Shown here: positions 45,017 to 57,166 of the stretch, piece after piece
Layout: the number at the start of each line of letters is the position of its first letter
How positions within the stretch are numbered: position 1 is the first letter of the stretch
Origin: Zymoseptoria tritici IPO323
Taxonomy: Eukaryota > Ascomycota > Dothideomycetes > Mycosphaerellales > Mycosphaerellaceae
Direction: 5' to 3'
Length of the DNA: 64,000 nt
Assembly: GCF_000219625.1 (NCBI RefSeq)
Contig: NC_018214.1
Span: 2,046,001 to 2,110,000 of the forward strand
Position numbers and translations under genes: made by a program
Notes under the pieces: model-generated
The model's database searches: none
Seen by the model: the letters and a program-made list of their open reading frames with translations, nothing else
What the model was told of the DNA's origin: nothing

Positions 45017-45696
45017 GCTGTAAGCAGGAATCTTTCGCACACAGCGAGCAAGACCGGAAACCGCCAGCAATCAGCATGCCTCTTATATACCTTCCGCATC
45101 GCCAAGCGTGGCAGGCAGCGATCTGATCATCGTGTCAGTGTCCCCGGACGCAAGGCTGAAAGGACAGATAAGCATTGGTCGGTCGCATTCGGAAGTGCTA
45201 CCGTGGCGGACGTTCTCTCCCGCATACAGTGGTACCAAGACAAGCGCGAGGGCAAAGTCCAATCACTCCACGGTACATGATACTTCCTCGCGTGGCCTGA
45301 TCTTTTTGCTTCTCCAGACTCAAGAAAGAGGCTTGCTGCGGCCTCACTTCTTACACCGCTTGTCGCTCTGGTTGGACGTAAGAAGTGAGCGCAAATGTAA
45401 ATGTGACCATGGAATGCTTCCTGGTAGCAGAATGAGCGGTGGGCCCTCGAAGTCCATACCCTAAGATTTTCCGGATGCCAGTGTAGTAGTGAGCCTGTAT
45501 GGCGGCTTGATGTCTTCCATTGTGATCCTGGCTCATGCGACAAGCCATTCTGCAGCGCAAACCGAAGAAGTCCAAGACCTCGTCTCCGGATGCTGTGGCA
45601 AGATCCAAGAGTTCCCGGCGAGTGGATTAGGAAGACAGAGGTCCACGGCATCGATCGACGGCACTCCTCCACCATCTCGAACCTCCCACGACAACC
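45017..45696. other. spacer
   Basis: Between two minus-strand genes. Open frames present but unsupported. Confidence 0.3.
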
Positions 45697-47286
45697 CTAC
45701 CCAGCAAAACACTTCTCCTTCAACCACTTCGACAACCACACACACCACCCATCCACCCTCCGAAACCCCTCCGCCGCCCAAATCGTCGCAAAAGTCATCA
45801 CAAGATACGCCGGAACAAATGGCCAAAACCTCCCCTCGAGCTTCCCAAAGTACATCCTCGTCCACTTCAACATCGCCCTCTCCCACAATATCCATCTCAC
45901 AGTGATATGCATCGCATAAATCCCAAAACTCAGTTCCCCCATGAATTGCGCAAAGCTGGACTCGAAAGGCCGCCGGAGGAGAGGGGAGGATTCGAGAGAG
46001 TAGATGCACAGGATGGAGCCGAGGGAGGTGGGCCAGTGTTGAAGGGCGGGGTGGGTGTAGGTTGGTGGCACGGTGTGGGCGATGAGGTTGAAGGGAAAGG
46101 GGGATTTTGAGTCGATGAAGGTAGGGCCGGCGGTGAGGATGTAGAGGGAGATGAAGAAGAGGAGGATTGAGGGGATTTGGTGGATAATTTGGCGGGCAAG
46201 GGTGGGTTGTGGGGTGTTGGGGGAGTTGCGAGAGGTTTTAGATAAGTGGGCGAGCCAGGTTTGCCAGCGAGAGGGCCGTGGAGTGATTTGTGGCTCTTCG
46301 ATAGTGAAGGAGTCGGATCTCGTTGTGTCATCGTCGTCGGCGTATGGCGTGTCCTTTCCTTCCTCGTCCTTCTCATTCGACTCCTCTTCAATCACAGCCA
46401 GCGGCGTGGCCTCTGACACAGCCGTCGACCTGACTCTACTCACGTCCGTTGGTAAAATCGCCACCTTACTCTCCTGCGCCGCCCTCCACTGTCTCCGGTC
46501 CGCCAACCACATCCCCGCCAGGAACAGTCCGCCATACATCGTCTGCCACCAAAAGCACGCCGCCATTCCCACCCACATCGTCAACGTCCTCGCCCACGGC
46601 TTCATCTTACACACCGCGGCACAAAACGCAAACACAATCATGCTCCCCTGGAACTCCACCGGTATGGTCCAAAGCTGCGCCGCATAATACGACCTCGTTC
46701 CGTCTTTTCCCTTTCGATACCACGACACAACATATACGAACGGATTGCTCGCATACGCCGTGTCCTTGACCCAAAACCACAAATTCCCCAAAAACGTCGG
46801 CTGCGGCACAACCGTATCTCTTTCGCCCGGAATATATATTCCCAACCCACTCGCAATCACCAGCATCCCCACAAACGTCGCAAACGCCGTGGGCAAGTAC
46901 AGTCGAATATACCTCCTAAACACCGACGAGGCCAACGAATCATACGCCTTGCTTGTGTTCCCGCGATGCACGGCTCCAAGGATGGAGAAACTCAGCGCGA
47001 ATCCAGAGATGACGAAGAAAAGGTCGACCATGGCGATGCCGTCAAAGAAGAGTTTTTGCGGCCATGCGGTGGGTTGGTAGGGTTTGTGGTTGAAGATGTG
47101 GCCATTGTACACGATCCAGGCGGCGAAGCCCCGGACGGCGTCGAGGTAGGCTGTTGGATGGAGTTCGTGGTGCGAGAGGTTGTGGGCGGGGCGGAGGCGG
47201 CGGGGGAAGATTATGGTGAGGTGGTGGAGGAGGAGGCAGAGGATGGACCAAGGTTTTGAGGCGTAGGTGAGGAGGGAGGAGAGCAT
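45697..47286 (-). CDS. acyltransferase-3 family membrane protein
   Basis: Single-exon gene, 529 aa. The family start is present: YLDAVRGFAAWIVYNGH (the R-G-x-A-A/x-x-V motif with the catalytic-type His), followed by MVDLFFVISGFALSFSIL and VFRRYIRLYLPT, all hallmarks of acyltransferase 3 (PF01757). About ten membrane segments are spread over the length; a polar, acidic insert (about residues 275-350) carries Ser/Thr/Asp/Glu runs and probably faces the cytosol. Fungal members are thought to move acyl groups onto sugars, lipids or secondary metabolites. No clear partner is adjacent. Confidence 0.88.
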   Translation of the reverse strand: MLSSLLTYASKPWSILCLLLHHLTIIFPRRLRPAHNLSHHELHPTAYLDAVRGFAAWIVYNGHIFNHKPYQPTAWPQKLFFDGIAMVDLFFVISGFALSFSILGAVHRGNTSKAYDSLASSVFRRYIRLYLPTAFATFVGMLVIASGLGIYIPGERDTVVPQPTFLGNLWFWVKDTAYASNPFVYVVSWYRKGKDGTRSYYAAQLWTIPVEFQGSMIVFAFCAAVCKMKPWARTLTMWVGMAACFWWQTMYGGLFLAGMWLADRRQWRAAQESKVAILPTDVSRVRSTAVSEATPLAVIEEESNEKDEEGKDTPYADDDDTTRSDSFTIEEPQITPRPSRWQTWLAHLSKTSRNSPNTPQPTLARQIIHQIPSILLFFISLYILTAGPTFIDSKSPFPFNLIAHTVPPTYTHPALQHWPTSLGSILCIYSLESSPLLRRPFESSFAQFMGELSFGIYAMHITVRWILWERAMLKWTRMYFGKLEGRFWPFVPAYLVMTFATIWAAEGFRRVDGWCVWLSKWLKEKCFAG

Positions 47287-48122
47287 GGTGAGTGTGCTCG
47301 ACGGCGTGGTGTCCTGGTTGGAGGAAGATGGTTGTGATGCTCGATGATATGGGATGATGGTGTAGAATTGTCCTTTGGAGTCCCGTGAACTGCGTCACTC
47401 TCCGGCAGCCCCTTGGACCGTGGTGGTGGGGAGGTAGGGATCTGATCCGGCTCAGTGCATATCATCAGACATGCATGCTGCCTCCCTTTGAGCCTCCAAC
47501 GGCGTCTCTTGGCGTGAGCGAGGGAATCATGCCTAGAAGTGACCTTTCTGCTCGGACTTCATCGAACGCCGCGCGGCTAGTGAAGTTGATGCTTTAGAAC
47601 ATGTTCTCTATCTCGACGGATGTCCGCAGATTGATCCGGATCCGCGTTTCAGCCTGTTCAGGCTGTTCAGGCGCGAACAGCACGCAAGGGATGAACCCGG
47701 CGGCGTAAATTCTGGCATATTCGATGGCGATTTGCGGCTCACATCATCTGACGGGGAAAGAGGTGAGGTTGTTTGGCTCAGGCAGGGGTAATGCCGGACA
47801 TCCGATGTATTGCCTATATTGCGTCTGTGATCACTTCGTTCGTGGCTTTGCCTATCGCGATCTCCGGAGATGAAGAAGTGGAGCTGCTGTCTGCAGGGAG
47901 ATCTGTTCGGGTCCTGCTTTGTCTACGGAATGTTTCATGTTAGAACAAAAACGCAATTGATCGACGGCTTGAAGTCTGGGTCGTGGGTTTCGACATTCTC
48001 ACAAGTACGCTCAGGAGTCTGTACTATCCGCACGACGACCAACGTGGCCATACTCTATACACACATCGCGCTCTCTTTCTCTGGACCATCGGCATCTTTC
48101 AGCTTCCCTTCTCCATCTACAT
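47287..48122. other. intergenic region
   Basis: About 0.84 kb, upstream of the acyltransferase gene and downstream of the MRJP-like gene. No gene supported. A short CAGGCTGTTCAGGC direct repeat lies near 47660. Confidence 0.4.
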
Positions 48123-49464
48123 CTACCGAATCTTGTTCCCTCCATTCGGCAACTTCGCCCTGAAAACCACATACGGCGGCTTCCTGCGATCGACCAATGG
48201 CAGACCTTGGCCGGGATAAATGGCGTTGAGGTAGTTCAGCTGGTTGACCGTGAAGTACAGATATCCGTCTTTTGCGATGGACATCGTGTCGACCCTGCAT
48301 CACAAGTCAGTACGCTTTCCAGTGGCACATGTACAGGAAAAATCAAGGATTCACTCACCAATTAATCCTCGGATCCCGCACAAATGTCGTCGCAAATCCG
48401 GTAAGTGGGTTATACATGGAGATTCCATTCTGCTCGACATTGCCATTGTACACGATACCGTTGCTGTCGCTCTCCAGACCATCAGAGATACCCTTCTCGC
48501 CCAAGTTCTTCACCAGACTCTGTGCGTTGTCAACGCTGTTGTTGCCTCTCAGCGCACTGGTAGGAAGGGAGTACAAGAATCGTCCTCCGATGACGGAGAA
48601 ATACAGCGTGTTGTAATCCGGAGAGATGGCGATACCGTCCGAGCCGAAGGTGATGTAACTCGGGTCCAGCGCGGCGACGGCGCCGGCGGTTTGGTACATT
48701 GGATCACCCCACACCCAGGGGAGAGTCTTCGGGATAGGGAAGGTTTCCTTCAAGGGGTAACGCTGGCCTTTGCCAGTTCCGAGGTCGACGAAGACGAGGG
48801 CGTTTTCACCTTCGGGACTGGAGTCGGTGAGGTAGGCGACGCCCTTGCCCGAAGAGCCGGAAAGGTTCGGGTTGCGGTCGATGCGGAGGTCGTTGAGGTA
48901 GGAGAGAGGCTTGACGGAGTCGGACTGGAGAACGATGGTTTGGATGATGGTATCGGTTGTCAAGTCGATGTTCACGAGTTTGGGACCGCCGGGAATGGTG
49001 GCGGGGAGGATGGGGTTGACTGGGTTGGAGAGATCTTGTACGCGGCCGGTGTCGAGGATCCAGAGGGTGTCTTTGCTGTCGATGATGACGGATTGTACGC
49101 CGAGGAGGTGGTTGGCGTCACCTTTTGTTGCAGGTGGGAGGGAGAGACGGTTGACGGCTCCACCGGGAGATTGGTTGTAGGAGGAGTTTGGATAAGCGGC
49201 CTCGGTATTCATGGAGGTGAGCTCGGCGACCTGGAATTTGGGGATGAGGCCATTGTAGGCGTTGTTGATGTCCAGGCCGGCGGGAAAGCAGGAGAACTTG
49301 CGGCCAGAGGCAGAGACTGCGATACCGGTTGGCCATTGTCCAGTAAAGAGATGGACGACCTCGAGCGATGGACCAGCAACGCCAGGATCGGTGCGAATGG
49401 ATTGAGCGGTGCTTTGATCAACAACAGATAGGCCGAGAAGGGCCAATGCTTTGAGGGACATCAT
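48123..49464 (-). CDS. secreted yellow/major royal jelly-like protein
   Basis: Two exons (intron 48295-48358) give 425 aa with a signal peptide (MMSLKALALLGLSVVDQSTA). The sequence matches the MRJP/yellow beta-propeller family: FTGQWPTGIAVSASGRKFSCFP, VQSVIIDSKDTLWILDTGR, LNDLRIDR, AYLTDSSPEGENALVFVDLGTG, DGIAISPDYNTLYFSV and a late KNLGEKGISDGLESDSNG block. Several N-x-S/T sites fit secretion. Fungal members are extracellular or cell-wall proteins of unclear function; some are thought to bind or modify aromatic compounds. The gene is intact. Confidence 0.88.
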
Positions 49465-50265
49465 CTTGGGCGATACGAGAGTGGATGTGCTGCGTTCTCT
49501 TGCGGTGAGAAATTCCGGAATATCGAAAGGTGCTGCACTCTTGGTCGACTAAAGTATACTCACCCAAGACCTCGGTGCGGTTAAGCTTGGCTGTCACATG
49601 GACGGATCGACAAGTCTAGTTTTTCTTATATACGTAGAGATCTTCATGCTCTAGCGTAGAGTTTCAATAGCTGGGGCAGTTGGGGGCGGGACTTTGTGCT
49701 AAAAGCGAGAGATCGTAGATGGAGGTGCGGGGAACGAGTTCAAGTACAAGCGCTTGACATCCAGTGATTCGCAATGTCGAGCATTGTTGATGATGCTTCA
49801 CTGACGACAGGGCCATGGAATGTACACCCACGGTCGAGACGATGTACGCTCGTCTTCGGCATCGAGTTCACGATTGAGATGACTTCTGCTTCCCACGGGC
49901 ATCATGCAGATTTGCGACACTGGCGGATCGATGCGACTGGAACAATGTCTTCAGGAAGCGCAGGACGTGACGTTGAAATTGAAGTTGTTCGTGCACGATG
50001 AGAGAGAGAGAGAGAGAGAGAAGAAGAGGACGGAAAAGACTCCGAGAGTTTGAGGAAGCCGAACCACGACTTCTGTCCAAAACAAACACGTCCCCCGCAA
50101 AAACACTTCCACGACAACGTGTCGACCTCGCGCAATTAGAAAACATCAATCACCATCAAAACCATCAAAAGAGATCAGAGCGACCAACTCACCGACAGCG
50201 ACATGACCTCCGCATAAGCCTGCAAAATCCAACATCCTCATTCACCAGGGCGGACATCCCCCACC
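49465..50265. other. divergent intergenic region
   Basis: Shared promoter region of the MRJP-like gene (minus) and the TBC gene (plus), about 800 bp. Confidence 0.4.
50000..50021. repeat. (GA)n dinucleotide run
   Basis: Eleven GA units (GAGAGA...) followed by AAGAAGAGG, in the 5' region of the TBC gene. Confidence 0.9.
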
Positions 50266-51348
50266 ATGACCGCCCTCGAATCCATCCTCCACAAAGGCCC
50301 CGCCGCGGGCGACCACAACGCCGGTCTCGAAGACCTCCGCCGTGCCATCCTCCTCGACGGCATCCCCTCCAACAGCGAAGGCATGTCCGAACTCCGCATC
50401 TACACCTGGCTCATCCTCCTCAACGCCCCACCCCTCCCGCACACCTCCTACGCCGACCTGGTAGCCCAAGGCGCCTCCCCCGTCTACGCCAAAATCCGCG
50501 CCGACACTCACCGCACCCTGACCACGGACCCGCTCTTCCGACGCCGCGTGACGGAAAACTCTCTCACTCGTGTACTCAATGCTGTCGCGTGGAAATTGCA
50601 GGATGCCCATGAAGCGCATGTTAATGGCTGGACTTCGCCCCGGGGTCCGCTGGGGGTGCCGAGGAGTATTGCGGGGGATGCGCCTGAGTTTGCGAGTCCG
50701 GGAAGGGGGAGTGTGACGGATGGGTCGGAGGCGGGGGAGGGGTTGGGGGCGAGGGAGACGCCAGCGCACATTGGGTATGTCCAGGGGATGAATGTTCTGG
50801 CTGCGCCGTTTTTGTATGCGAGCCACAGCGAGACGGCGGCGTATACTGCCTTTTCGACTCTCATCACGACGCAAGTCCCTGGGTACATCACCTCCAACAT
50901 GGCCGGCGTGCATCGAGGCTGTGCGCTCGTCGATCAGATTCTCGCCGTGGTGGATCCGAAGCTGGCGGCGCATTTGAGCAGTAAAGGGATGACGGCGGAG
51001 ATCTACGCGTTCGCGAGTGTTCTCACTTGCTGTGCGTGCACACCTCCTTTGCCGGAAGTATTGGTGCTGTGGGATTTTCTGCTGGCGTACGGAGTACATC
51101 TGAATGTTCTGGCGGTGGTGGCGCAGGTGGTGTTGATGAGGGATGGGTTGATGGGGAGTTCGACGTGAGTTTTCTGATCATATCCTCGGACGCGGTCGAC
51201 ATTCTGAGAGGATTGTGCTGACGAAAAGTGCAGACCAAAACCGGACTTTAAGCCGCTCCGGGCGAGAAAAGTGATTGACTACACGGTCAATTTCGCGAGA
51301 AAGGTGCCGAGGGATTTGTATGAGCAGATGTTGGTGCATGCGAAGTGA
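50266..51348 (+). CDS. Bub2-like TBC-domain Rab/Ras-type GTPase-activating protein
   Basis: Two exons (intron 51165-51233) give 337 aa, close to fission-yeast Cdc16/Bub2. The start MTALESILHKGPA leads into LRRAILLDGIPSNSEGMSELRIYTWLILL. The dual-finger residues are visible: Arg83 in IRADTHRTL and Gln173 in IGYVQGMNVLAAPF. EIYAFASVLTC and RKVIDYTVNFARKVPRDLYEQ close the domain as in Bub2. A Gly/Pro-rich insert lies at about 120-165. Family role: with Byr4/Bfa1 it holds the mitotic-exit or septation GTPase Tem1/Spg1 inactive at spindle poles. Intact core gene. Confidence 0.85.
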
Positions 51349-52370
51349 GCTATGTGCGAACTGAGCTGCGAGGAGGGTTGGCTTGGACGAGGTGTGCTTT
51401 TTACGACATGATGAGCATGGAATTGTACGAGGCATTGTACGAGTATGAACGGCGAGACGACTTGCATGGGATGGTCCGTGGGGTTGGGGCTCATTCCGAG
51501 ACAAGGCGGATGTATTATGGATTGTATAATAGTAGGCGGAGTGCAAACAAAAGTTGACATGCAATAGCAGACGATTTCATGATGCGGCAGAAGCCCGGTC
51601 TCTTTGCCTCATTGCCGCCTCGTGAAATGCCCTGTTGCTTTTCCTTCCAATTGTGCGCATTGCAATGCAATGGCCGACTTGTGCGTACCTCCAAGCTATC
51701 GACTACCAATAGCTGGCGGTTCATGGGTCGGAGAAGCGACGTCGAACGGAATTCCATGCATGAAGAAGCAGGATGGAAATAGAAAGTGGATGCACTGTCC
51801 GGATTCGGCCAAACCCCATGGAGAAAATTGACAGGGGTAACTTCGTCAAGCTGCACGTGTTTTCCACGCCACCCTTGTCGAGACATTTGACGGGAACATG
51901 TTCTTCCAGATGCTGACATCCAATTTCGACATGGATAGGAAAATGCTCACGATGCCGGGACAATCCATGCCAATCGAAATTGCATCCTCTTCAAGCTGCC
52001 TTGCCTCGCCTACGCCGTCCAGCATCATGGCTGCAGAATCCATCAAGCTTTTCGTCAAAATCGAAGCAGCCTCGTCATATCGAGTGGACAACAAGAGACC
52101 TCGACAACAAATCCCAGCTCGGAGACGAGGGGGAGGTCGAAGTTGCCTGTCCGCAATCTCACGCCATGCACGCAAGTCCACCGTCGGCCAGAATCTGGAC
52201 CATCCTCACGCTAGTCCAAAGGGAAGGATGACCCACAAACATCCTCCCTCAGCCTCACATCCTCTCCTCTTCTTCGTGCGACGACCGACACAAATCATGC
52301 CATACACACTCGTTTGATACCTTTCTCTCATTCCTTTCATACTTAATCGAACTAATTTTCCAGCGTCGCC
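51349..52370. other. intergenic region
   Basis: About 1 kb between the TBC and GH3 genes; the last 150 bp are CT-rich. No gene supported. Confidence 0.4.
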
Positions 52371-55080
52371 ATGCGTGCCGCTCCGTGGTTGGCGGCTGCC
52401 AGCTACATCACTCTCAGCTCTGCCCAGGACGCGACGAACGCAACCATCTCCTCGGACCCGATTGAAAAGGTTCTCAAGTCGCTCAAGCTCATTCCTGATG
52501 GACTGGTCGGAGTCGCCGCTGTGCTTCTCGCTGCGAAAGCCAACGATGCTCAGGATCAGATTCTCGGGACGCTGAAGAATCAGACGTTGAGCGATCCACG
52601 CAAATTGACGGATCCGGAGGCGTACTATTCGTATGGACAGAGTCCGGCGGTGTATCCTTCTCGTGAGTGGCGGAGCGCATTTTTATGAGGTTGTCTCACT
52701 CGTTACTGACTCGCCATTCAGCGCAAGGAACAGGCCCGGCCAACTGGTCCACCGCCTACGAAATCGCCCGCTCTCTCGTCTCGCAAATGACCGTCGAAGA
52801 GAAAGTCAACCTCACCATTCCGGCCTATGACTTCGCCGGCTGTTCTGGTTTCTCCGGCTCAGTTCCACGTCTCGGGTTTCCAGGTGTTTGCCTCAACGAT
52901 GGACCCTCTGGAGTTCGAGCCGGCAACACCAACCACACCAGCGGATTTCCTGCGCAGATCGCCATTGGAGCGAGCTGGAATCGCACGCTGTCTTATTGGA
53001 GATCGAAGCAGATGGGCGTGGAGTACCGTGCAAAGGGCGTAAATGTTGCGCTGGGGCCGGTGGTGGGACCATTGGGACGGGTTGCGAAGGGTGGGAGGAA
53101 TTGGGAAGGATTCACCAACGATGCATATCTGGCGGGACAGCTGGTTGGTCCGGCGGTGGAGGGACTGCAGGAGAGTGTGGTTGCTTGTGTGAAGCACTTC
53201 ATCGGCAATGAACAGGTGAGATTGAGGTCCAATTCGTGAGTATGAAGCACATCAAGCTGATCAACAACAAGGAAACGCAACGAAACCCATTCCTGGCGGG
53301 ATACCTGGCGGTGGCGGGCATCAACCTGAACAACTCGGTCTCGGCGAACATTGACGACCAAACGATGCACGAACTATACCTGTGGCCGTTCTACGATGCA
53401 GTCAGAGCTGGTGTGGGATCTGTCATGGCGTCGTACAATCGAGTGAACAACTCGTACGCTTCCCAGAATAGCAAGCTATTGAACGGCTTGCTGAAGACGG
53501 AGCTCGGGTTCCAAGGCTTTGTCGTCAGCGATTGGGGCGGCCAACACACCGGCGTCGCCTCTGCCAACGCAGGTTTAGACATGGTCATGCCGTACGGTAT
53601 CTGGTGGGGCAATGGTCAGCTCGAGCAAGCAGCGAACAATGGCTCTGTCGATGCCTCCCGCCTCGACGACATGGCGACTCGTATCGTTGCCAGCACATCT
53701 CGCTTCGCCAACATCACCAACCCAGGCATCGCCGCAAACAACGACACCGACCCATCCAGTGAGCTCACCACCCAAGTCCTCCTCGAAGCCGCCATCGAAG
53801 GCCACGTCCTCGTCAAGAACGTCAACAACACCCTCCCCTTCAGATCCCCCTCCGTCATCTCCATCTTCGGCTACGATGCCATCTCAGGACTAAACACCTC
53901 CGCCGACGACCCCGATCTCTGGCCCAACTCCCTCGCCAACACCCAAGCCTACGCCCCTCCCGACGACCGCACTTTCGGCTACCTCGACTTTGTCCAATTC
54001 TCCGCCAGCGTCATGGGCCCTCAAGACTACATGCCCTCCATCGCCCTCAACGGAACCCTCATCTCCGGCGGCGGCTCAGGAGGTGTCACTCCCTCCTCAA
54101 TCATCTCCCCTCACGAAGCCATCGTCCGCTACGCCCTCTCCCACGGCACAATCCCCTTCGCCAACTTCGTCTCCCCAAACCCCGTCGTCCTCAACCCCGG
54201 CGGCCCCTGCATCGTCCTCATCAACGCCCAATCCGTCGAGTCCGCCGACCGCCACGAATTATCCGACGACTACTCCGACACCCTCGTCACCAACGTCGCG
54301 AAACAATGCAACAACACCGTCGTCGTCATCCACAACGCCGGCATCCGCCTCGTAGACAACTGGATCGAAAACGAAAACGTCACAGCGGTAATCTACGCCC
54401 ATCCCGCCGGCCAAGCCACCGGCGACGCTCTCGTCTCCATCCTCTGGGGTGAGACATCCCCTTCCGGCCGCTTACCCTACACAGTCGCGAAGAAAGAGTC
54501 CGACTACGGCGCTCTCCTCGACCCCACTTACCCCACCACCGAACACCCACAATACGCCCAATCCGACTTCGACGAAGGCGTGGTAATCGACTACCGCCAC
54601 TTCCTCAAAGAAAAGATCGAACCCCGCTTCCCCTTCGGTTTCGGTCTGACGTACTCCAATTTCACCTACTCCAACCTCTCTCTCGAGCAACACCCCGAGG
54701 TCGACCGCTCGATCGTGCCGTGCGATATACCCACCAACTCCTCCTCCCCCCACCCAGAGGGAGGTCTCGACTCGCTGTACGACGTGCTGACGACCATCCG
54801 CGTCACGGTGGAGAATGTCGGCGAGGTGGAAGCGGCGGAGGTGGCGCAGTTGTACCTGAGCATTCCCGGGAGTGCGGCGGAGAAAGTGTTGAGAGGCTTT
54901 GAGAAGAAGGTGTTGCAAAAGGGGGAGAAGGCAGAGTTTACATTCGACTTGCGGAGACGGGACTTGAGTCTTTGGGACTCCGGCAAGCAGAGTTGGGTCC
55001 TGGGACAGGGCGTGTTCGGGGTAATGGTGGGCCGCAACGTGCTCGACACGGAGGGTTTGACGGGGGGATTTGAGTTGTGA
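52371..55080 (+). CDS. secreted GH3 beta-glucosidase
   Basis: Three exons (introns 52663-52721 and 53216-53271) give 864 aa, the normal length for fungal GH3. A signal peptide (MRAAPWLAAASYITLSSA) is followed by about 75 linker residues. The catalytic domain includes MTVEEKVNLT, LCLNDGPSG-type sequence (CLNDGPSGVRAGN), GPVVGPLGRVAKGGRNWEGF, CVKHFIGNEQ, and the nucleophile Asp349 in GFVVSDWGG. The second domain has LLEAAIEGHVLVKN and GRLPYTVAKKESDY, and the end is a fibronectin-III-like domain (RVTVENVGEVEAAEVAQLYLS). It removes terminal beta-glucose from cello-oligosaccharides or glucosides outside the cell. Confidence 0.93.
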
Positions 55081-55269
55081 GTTTGAGTGCAGTCGTGAAG
55101 AATGTAGTATGTATATTCTCCCGTTATTCTATCTATCTTGCGCGTCCAAACGATCTTTCAAGCTCAATGTGTCTGTTAACTTCTCATCCCCTGTACCAAG
55201 TAAAGATGCCATCCTACCTCCCTCTCTCTCTCTCCCTCTTACTCATCTCCCTTCAACTACTCCCCAGCG

Positions 55270-57166
55270 CTGCTGGACGACATCCGCCCCCTTCTCCGGC
55301 ACCGCATAAACCATACTCAAAATAATCCCCCTCGCCACAACCGGAAAAACACTCGCGTCCACGTCCCTCACACACCCCGTCCCATACATACACTTTCAAC
55401 TCCGCACTCACCACCCCTCCCTTCTCCCGCGACGCCATCCCCCCCCTTCCGCAAAAAATGATAATTCGTGCCCGCCGCCCTTCTACACACTTCATTCGCT
55501 CCCTCCAACGTCTTCACAACCGCTGCGGCCCCTGGTGGTAAGACTTGCCCGTCAGGGAGGATATACCGTGCGAGAGCCGGGGGGTGGATAATCTGACCAA
55601 CTGTGCGGAGATGCAGAGCGTGGACGTGTACGTCGAGAGGGGGGGGGGCGTGATATTTCGGATCTATCCTCGGGAGATCTTCAGGGGAAAGGGAGGTGAT
55701 GTGCACGTTGCCGGAGGAGAGGGGGTGGGCTAGCATGGTGTAGATTGAGATGTGCTTTTTCGGTGGAGGGTGGAGGGAAGCGGGTTTGCGGGAGAGGTAG
55801 ACTGTTGCGCTGGCGGAGGTGGGGGAAAGGAGGGTGGTGCGGAGGGAGTTGTTCATGCTCGGGTCGGAGGTTGGAGGGAGATGGTGGTCGATTGCGGTTT
55901 TGAAGCGAGGTGAGTGAGGAAGGGGAGGAGAGGGAAGTGGCCGAAGGTGGAGCAGGTGTTGTTTGCCCAGGGGCCGGAGCGGTGGGTTTTGTATAGTTTG
56001 CGAGCTTCGTCGTCTGTAAGGGGTTCTTCTCGGGGTTATAATCGGGCATCCCTTCGAAGGAGAGGCCGACGCGGATGTGGTCTTGCAGGTTCTCGCCCAC
56101 GTGGTCGTTGGGGTGGATGATGGGGATGTTGTATTTGCTGAGGAGAGTGCGAGAGCCGATACCTGAGCGTTCGAGGATAGCGGGCGAGCCGAAGACGCCG
56201 GCGGCGAGGAGGACTTCTTTGCGGACTTGGGCGTTGTGGAGGCTGTTGTCTTGCCAATATGTTACTCCGGTAGCGGTGGCTTCGGTGTCGTCCGCCCCTT
56301 TTTCGAGTTGGATCTTGTCGACCAGCACACCCGTCACAACCTTCAAGTTCACCCGTCCCAACGTCTCCTCGCCCAAGTACGCCACCCCAGCATGACTCCT
56401 CTCCCTCGTCGTCCCCGTAACATGACACGTAGAAATATACCCACCCACCACCTCCCCCTCCAACGGATCCTTCAAAATCTCCAACCCTAAACTCCTACAC
56501 GCTTCCAACCACGCCGGACCCAGTACATTCCCGCCCTGCGGCAAGCTCGCTTGAATCGGCCCATGATTCCCACCATTCGCATGAGGTGGATCCACAACCG
56601 GCAACCCATTCCCCTTCCCCCTTCCCTTCAGCAGGCACTTCACAAACCGTCCGAGACGTCAAATACCCCTTAACCCCCATCCCATCCCCACCCTTCATTC
56701 CCCAACCCTTCCCATAAATCCAATTCCCCTCGACAAGGATAAATCAGCGCCGACCAGGACTTTCCCTCTCGGGTGGACCACCTCCCATCCAGACAGTTCT
56801 GGCCGAGGGACGGTGGAGAGAAATTCCAGTCGTAGGATGGGGTTGCCGAGTAGTTTGGCGCTCAAGCCGGGGGTGGGAGATGAGGTCGTCGGAGCGCTGG
56901 TCCAGGCCGGCTTCGAGGAGGAGGAGGAGGGAGAGGTGGGGGAGGGAGTGGGAGAGGCGGTGGGCGAGGACGCTGCCGGCTGTGCCTGGAGGGGGTGTTT
57001 AGTTGTGGTTGGAAAAGGCAGAGAAGGGATTGGTACATACCGCCTCCCACGATCACGAAGTCGAAGGTTTTGCTCGTCTGCTTGCTTTTCCAGTCCCGGC
57101 TGACAGGAGGCCTGCATCCGATCCATGGTGTCCTCGAGAATCCAGTTCGTGATGTCCAGAACAACG
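55270..57166 (-). pseudogene. GMC oxidoreductase, frameshifted
   Basis: The minus strand carries the family's motifs in order but in different frames: KTFDFVIVGGG with an intron splitting GGG|TAGSVLAHRL (about 57040), VVHPRGKVL (about 56760), HANGGNHGPIQASLPQGGNVLGPAWLEA, EVLLAAGVFGSPAILERSGIG and HVGENLQDH (intact through 56643-55990), and a C-terminal DVDASVFPVVARGIILSMVYA near 55340. At least three frame changes are needed to connect them; one (about 56030) is a C-run one base short. GMC enzymes are FAD oxidases/dehydrogenases of alcohols such as choline, glucose or aryl alcohols. It is decayed, or the region has several indel errors. Confidence 0.75.

Noticed and set aside
39313..49464. 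Secondary-metabolite gene cluster (P450, sulfotransferase, acyltransferase, MFS pump)
   Set aside because: No PKS, NRPS, terpene or RiPP core enzyme among them, mixed orientation, and the P450 is broken; chance neighbours are more likely.
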